The notes under the pieces were generated by a model. It did not search any database. It saw only the letters and a list, made by a program, of their open reading frames with translations, and was not told the DNA's origin. From Selaginella moellendorffii (lineage: Eukaryota > Streptophyta > Lycopodiopsida > Selaginellales > Selaginellaceae), in assembly GCF_000143415.4 (NCBI RefSeq), contig NW_003314404.1:176581-240580 (forward strand): a DNA stretch of 64,000 bases, read 5' to 3'. Position numbers and translations under genes: made by a program. Below, one piece after another: positions 55,961 to 64,000 of the stretch; position 1 is the stretch's first letter, and each line of letters starts with the position of its first letter.

Positions 55961-56192
55961 TGATCGTCGCTGGCGGGAAGAACGAAACGAAGGACTGGAT
56001 TCTTTTTTTTTTTTTTGAGGTTTTACTGGAAGCGTAGAGTCGATGTAAACAATCTTTAAGTAGTGTGTGGTTCTTTTGCCTTTTAAATGATTTTATAGGC
56101 CTTTTAAAATTTTACCTTTAGCATTTCCAGGGTTTAGGGTTCTTGGAACTTTTAGCCTTTAGGGTTCTTGGGAGTGTTTCGGGTTCTTGAGA

Positions 56193-56957
56193 ATGATCCG
56201 CTCGTCCGGATTTGCGGCAGCGGCGGCGGGCGATCGGCGGCTGGGCGCGTGTAGATTCTACTACCGGGGCGCATGGCGGACGCGCAACACGATGCTGGAG
56301 CGGTTCTACCGCCATTCCTGCAGCAAGGATGCGCAGAGCGCGCTGGTTCTTCTCACGTCCTTGCGGGGCGATGCCGAGAGGCTGGATGCGACGAGCAGGG
56401 AGAGGCTGCCTCGGCTGCTCAAGGAGGATCTCCTGTCAATGCTGCACACTCTGCTGGAGAAGGGGCAGATGGAAGTCGCGAGCAAGGTGAATCGAGGATG
56501 ATCACCGATCCAGTGCTGATTCCGGAGAGAGATTTTGCCCTCCCAGGTGTTCTATCACATCCAGCGCGAGGACTGGTACCGCCCGGAGCGCAAATTCTAC
56601 GACGTCCTGGTGCGCTCGTTCGCGCGGGGCTCCAATTTCTCGGCGCTGGAGAGGATCCTGGACGAGATGGAGCTCCGGGGATGCAAGCTCAAGCGGCTCA
56701 TGTCTATCGAGCTCATGGAGGCGTGCGTCGCCGCCGGGCAGCAGCCGCTGGCGTTTAGGATCTTTGCGGCGCTCAAGTCGGATCCCAGCGTCCCCCGCGC
56801 CAAGGTCTACTGGAAGCTCATCGACAGCCTCAACCGCGCGGGGGAATTCGAGGCCTCGCTCAAGCTGGAGGAGGAGCTCCACGATTCGGCCGGGAAGAAG
56901 AAGCGCCGGGATCACTCGGCCAAGGAGGTCCACGCCTTGGAACCCTGGGCGAGCTAG
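56193..56957 (+). CDS. Short PPR protein (At1g62350-like)
   Basis: Two exons, 56193-56486 and 56548-56957 (61-nt intron), encode about 234 residues. The N-terminus is Arg/Ala-rich ('MIRSSGFAAAAAGDRRLGAC'), plausible as an organelle transit peptide. Then come 'DAQSALVLLTSLRGDAERLD', 'LSMLHTLLEKGQMEVASKVF' and 'HIQREDWYRPERKFYDVLVR', with a few P-type PPR helices ('FSALERILDEMELRGCKL'). The pattern of a short 'Rxx..LKxD..A.L..L...' block before the first PPR resembles At1g62350, a small chloroplast PPR. There is no editing domain. Confidence 0.75.
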
Positions 56958-57273
56958 ATTTAAATTCTCGAATCTTCTAGGCATCTTTTCGATCAGTGGT
57001 TCGAATCTTGGAGCTAGCGATCCTCGTCCACGGGCAATGTGGTCTTCTCCTGACCACCACGCCCTAGCTACAAATTAATCGTTCTTATTTTGCCACGACA
57101 AGGGTTTTTGCGCGGCACTGTTCTTCCCTAGCGCATCGATCGCGCAGCGTAATCGTCATCATCGATCGTGGAATCTCTCAAATCCGTGAGTGCCGCGCTC
57201 TTTCCTCTTGTTGATTGAAGTTTCATCTTTTTTTCTTCTTCCGCTCAAGGTTTCGAGGATCGCATTGTCGAGA

Positions 57274-59068
<1,795 letters not shown>

Positions 59069-59280
59069 TTCACATTTGCAATTGTGGCTATAACAAACAA
59101 TTAATATTCTTTCTCTTTGAGCTCCTTTTCTGTTGATGTTATTCTTATTCGGCTGTGAACACGATCAACAGTGACAAGACAGCTTTACGCTGTTGAAGTG
59201 GCCTGCGTCCTTTATCTTTTTAAACTTGGTAGTGTTTCTTTTGGCTGTGGGCAACACAGATATCGCCGTATCGGAGTTCT

Positions 59281-61006
<1,726 letters not shown>

Positions 61007-61093
61007 ATAGAGCATATACTTTCTAACGGACTAGAGCATAATGGAAATTAGGGTTCTTGCGCGAGAGGTTTTTAGGGTATATGCGTCTCCGCG

Positions 61094-63877
61094 ATGGCGA
61101 CGACGCAATGCCGCGGCAAGGCGGCCTCCATCGCCAAGGAGGCGGCGGCGGCTGCGCAAGCCGGGATGGCCACGGCCAGGGAGAAGCTGCCTCGGCCGAT
61201 CGCACGCACGGAGCTCAACGGTGTGCTGGCCACGGATTGCGTGATGCAGTTTGGGGAGTACAAGGGGCGGAGCCTCGGATCGCTGCCGAGCGGCTACCTT
61301 GGCTACCTTGCCTCCAATCTCAGGTACCGCGATGGCGCCAAGCAAGAATGCGCGCAGCTAGCCGAGGGCGTGCTCCAGCTCCGTCGCGATTACCGCGCGT
61401 CCCAGGTCCATCTCAAGTACCGCATCATCCACGCCGTGGACAGGAGCTTGAAGAGATCCAGCGCGGGCAATGCCCTGGCAGAGATTGATCGGCAGAACGT
61501 GAGCGATCCAGCGCTGGTCTATGGATCGCTCCTCCGCCGGTGCTGCCGCCACAAATCCCTGGAAGAAGGTAGGAGAGTCCACAAGCACATTGCCGAGAAT
61601 AATCTCATGGTGAACAGGTACCTGGGCAACTTGGTGGTACACATGTATGCCCAGTGTGGCAAGTTCCTGGATGCCAAGGCGGTGTTCGACTCCATCGCCA
61701 GCAAGAACGACAGGACTTACGCGATCATGATCGCGGCGTGCGTGAGGGAGGGCCGCCCCTTGCAAGCGCTGGAGCTCTGGGGGGAGATGGAGGAGCGAGG
61801 CATCGTCGCGGACAAGTTTATAGTGACGAGCTTGGTGGCGGCTTGCACCAAGCTCCAGGCGCTCGAGGAGGGGCGGCGGCTCCACGAGCACCTGATCATC
61901 ACGGGCTTCCGGACGGACATCCCGCTCGAGACGGCCTTGCTCCAGATGTATGCTAAGTGTGGCAGCCTCGACGATGCGAAGAGGGTGTTTGAGGGGATGG
62001 AGATCAAGGACTTATTCGCGTGGTCGTCGATCATCGCGGCGTATGCTCGCGCCGGGCGGGGAGAGATGGCGGTGGTGCTGTACAGGAGGATGATCGCCGA
62101 GGGGGTGGAACCCAACGTGGTGACTTTCGCTTGCGCTCTTGGTGGCTGTGCTAGTGTTGCGGGCCTGGCTGATGGACGAGCGATCCACCAGAGGATTCTA
62201 GCGTCCAAGGTTCCGCAGGACGATGTTCTACAGGACTCTCTGCTCAACATGTATCTCAAGTGTGACGAGATGGTGGAGGCCAGGAAGGTGTTCGAGGGGA
62301 TGAAAGCCAGGAACGTCAGGTCCTACACGGCGATGATATCGGCCTACGTCCAGGCTGGGGAGCACGCGGAAGCTCTGGAGCTCTTCTCCAGGATGAGCAA
62401 GGTGGAGGCTATCGAACCGAACGCTTATACGTTCGCCACCATCCTGGGTGCTGTTGAAGGGCTGGGGAACTTGGAGAAGGGGAGGAAGGTCCACAGGCAC
62501 CTGGCTTCGCGGGGATTCGACACGAACGTTGTCGTCCAGAACGCGCTGGTGACAATGTATGGGAAGTGTGGGAGCCCGGTGGAAGCTCGGAAGGTCTTCG
62601 ACTCCATGACGGCTAGGAACGTGATCTCCTGGACTTCGATGATTGCGGCCTACGCTCAGCATGGGAATCCACAGGAGGCTCTCAACCTTTTCAAGAGGAT
62701 GGACGTGGAGCCGAGTGGTGTGAGCTTCTCCAGTGCTCTCAATGCCTGCGCACTGCTGGGAGCTTTGGACGAAGGCCGAGAGATTCATCACCGAGTTGTG
62801 GAAGCCAATCTCGCGTCCCCGCAGATGGAGACTTCCTTGCTCAGCATGTACGCGAGGTGTGGAAGCCTGGACGACGCGAGGCGCGTGTTTAACAGGATGA
62901 AGACGAGAGACGCCTTCTCTTGTAATGCGATGATCGCCGCCTTCACACAGCACGGTCGTAAGAAACAGGCACTCAGGATTTACAGGAAGATGGAGCAGGA
63001 AGGTATTCCAGCCGACGGAATCACGTTCGTGAGCGTCCTGGTTGCTTGCAGCCATACTTCACTCGTGGCTGATTGTCGAGATTTCCTCCAGTCTTTGGTG
63101 ATGGACCACGGGGTGGTACCATTGGTGGAGCACTACCTTTGCATGGTGGACGTTCTGGGCCGCTCGGGAAGACTGGGAGATGCCGAAGAGCTGGTGGAAA
63201 CTATGCCATATCAAGCAGACGCAGTGGCCTGGATGACTTTACTGTCGGGTTGCAAGCGCCACGGTGACTTGGATCGTGGCGAGAGAGCCGCCAGGAAAGT
63301 TTTCGAGCTAGCACCGGCAGAGACTCTCCCTTACGTCTTCCTCTCCAACATGTACGCCGCTGCCAAGCGATTTGACGACGCTCGAAGAGTCCGGAAGGAG
63401 ATGGAGGAGCGCGGAGTGACGAGGCCAGTGGCAGTAAGCTACATCGAGATTGACAACGAGCTACACATGTTCACGAGTGGTGGTAGAGACGAGCAGCAGG
63501 AGGGTCACGACGGCCGGACGATGGAGAGGGTCCGGTCCCTGCTGGTGGAACTTTTAGAGCCCATGAAGCAAGCTGGATACGTCCCCGACACGAGGGAAGT
63601 TTACTTGGAGCAGCAGGGTGTCACAAGCGAGGAGGAGAAACAACGTAGCCTGTGTTTCCACAGCGAAAGGCTTGCCATCGCCTACGGATTGATCGCTGCC
63701 AAAGATCCAGACGATTCTCGTCCGCTGAGAGTCGTCAACAGCCACCGGGTGTGCTCCGGCTGCCACTCTGCGATCAAGCTCCTCTCAGATATCACTGAGA
63801 AGAGGATTTTTGTGAGAGATGGGAGCCGGTTCCACCACTTTGAGAAGGGAGCCTGCTCGTGTGGGGATCACTGGTGA
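61094..63877 (+). CDS. DYW-class PPR RNA-editing factor with a DUF3820-like N-terminal module (927 aa)
   Basis: An intronless frame. Residues 1-45 are Ala/Arg-rich, consistent with an organelle transit peptide. Residues 50-85 read 'MQFGEYKGRSLGSLPSGYL' and continue 'GYLASNLRYRD', resembling the short DUF3820 module (FGkykGr.l.eiP..Yl.w). From about residue 135, PLS PPR units follow ('RRCCRHKSLEEGRRVHKHIA', 'DLFAWSSIIAAYARAGRGEM', 'NVISWTSMIAAYAQHGNPQE'), then E/E+ ('VEHYLCMVDVLGRSGRLGDA') and a full DYW deaminase domain with 'HSERLAIAYGL' (HxE zinc/catalytic site), 'RVCSGCHSAIKLL' (CxxC) and the end 'ACSCGDHW'. The terminal tripeptide is DHW rather than DYW. Expected role: C-to-U editing of specific organellar transcripts. 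Its start lies 87 bp after the MDHAR stop. Confidence 0.9.
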   Translation: MATTQCRGKAASIAKEAAAAAQAGMATAREKLPRPIARTELNGVLATDCVMQFGEYKGRSLGSLPSGYLGYLASNLRYRDGAKQECAQLAEGVLQLRRDYRASQVHLKYRIIHAVDRSLKRSSAGNALAEIDRQNVSDPALVYGSLLRRCCRHKSLEEGRRVHKHIAENNLMVNRYLGNLVVHMYAQCGKFLDAKAVFDSIASKNDRTYAIMIAACVREGRPLQALELWGEMEERGIVADKFIVTSLVAACTKLQALEEGRRLHEHLIITGFRTDIPLETALLQMYAKCGSLDDAKRVFEGMEIKDLFAWSSIIAAYARAGRGEMAVVLYRRMIAEGVEPNVVTFACALGGCASVAGLADGRAIHQRILASKVPQDDVLQDSLLNMYLKCDEMVEARKVFEGMKARNVRSYTAMISAYVQAGEHAEALELFSRMSKVEAIEPNAYTFATILGAVEGLGNLEKGRKVHRHLASRGFDTNVVVQNALVTMYGKCGSPVEARKVFDSMTARNVISWTSMIAAYAQHGNPQEALNLFKRMDVEPSGVSFSSALNACALLGALDEGREIHHRVVEANLASPQMETSLLSMYARCGSLDDARRVFNRMKTRDAFSCNAMIAAFTQHGRKKQALRIYRKMEQEGIPADGITFVSVLVACSHTSLVADCRDFLQSLVMDHGVVPLVEHYLCMVDVLGRSGRLGDAEELVETMPYQADAVAWMTLLSGCKRHGDLDRGERAARKVFELAPAETLPYVFLSNMYAAAKRFDDARRVRKEMEERGVTRPVAVSYIEIDNELHMFTSGGRDEQQEGHDGRTMERVRSLLVELLEPMKQAGYVPDTREVYLEQQGVTSEEEKQRSLCFHSERLAIAYGLIAAKDPDDSRPLRVVNSHRVCSGCHSAIKLLSDITEKRIFVRDGSRFHHFEKGACSCGDHW

Positions 63878-64000
63878 AGTTACGTTTCTTTATGTTTCAC
63901 GTGGTGGGCACAGAGTTGGCGGCGACAAAGTCAGAACAAGAAAATCGTGCCGCATAAAGGTAGGTCGCAAAGTCAAGTTCCTATGTGGCGCACCTTGACT

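Overview
The window looks like nuclear DNA of a seed-free vascular plant, most probably a lycophyte of the Selaginella type. Genes are dense, and many introns are only about 50-90 nt with clean GT..AG borders. There are five open pentatricopeptide-repeat (PPR) loci plus a broken one, including a DYW-class editing factor. DUF674 genes form a small cluster, and one gene fits a sperm-axoneme (nexin-dynein regulatory complex) protein, expected only in a plant with flagellated sperm. The species call is inference; the plant gene families are read directly from the sequence.

Layout. 1-8.3 kb: the 5' part of a coiled-coil gene (-), a glutamate-receptor-like channel gene (+) with an apparent one-base frameshift, a Ser-rich plant gene of unknown role (-), and an axonemal IQ/coiled-coil gene (+). 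8.5-16.8 kb is a compact housekeeping block: a circularly permuted GTPase of the MTG1 type, PRMT6 arginine methyltransferase, CDC27/APC3 (convergent with PRMT6) and a DRIP-type RING E3 ligase that shares its promoter interval with CDC27 and carries a spliced upstream ORF. 16.8-29.4 kb is an accessory zone built from repeated, decaying blocks. It holds five DUF674 copies (two apparently intact), three relics of the DRIP 3' end, an N-terminal relic of folylpolyglutamate synthase, a PPR pseudogene with an attached SDR relic, a fold-back element whose loop is a tRNA-Gly-like sequence, a gene for a small secreted Cys/Trp/Tyr repeat protein, and a broken gene resembling the P-loop ATPase of Crinkler/RHS-type proteins.

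29.5-37.7 kb holds three large PPR genes and an atypical short-chain reductase. The first PPR and the reductase are the better-preserved source of the 24.6-26.6 kb relics. 37.9-41.5 kb is a strikingly AT-rich island with a decayed Ty3/gypsy-like retrotransposon (RNase H and integrase still readable). 43.3-48.6 kb encodes the minus-end calmodulin-binding kinesin KCBP, with a leader intron and a short uORF. After 2.9 kb of pyrimidine-rich non-coding DNA come an LRR-XI receptor kinase, a RabA GTPase, a short PPR protein, two tandem monodehydroascorbate reductases (the first ending in the tripeptide SKV) and a DYW PPR protein with a DUF3820-like N-terminal module.

There are no operons. Functional links are: ubiquitin-dependent proteolysis (CDC27, DRIP), organelle gene expression (PPRs, MTG1-like GTPase), cytoskeleton and traffic (KCBP, RabA), surface signalling (GLR, LRR-RLK) and ascorbate recycling (MDHAR pair).
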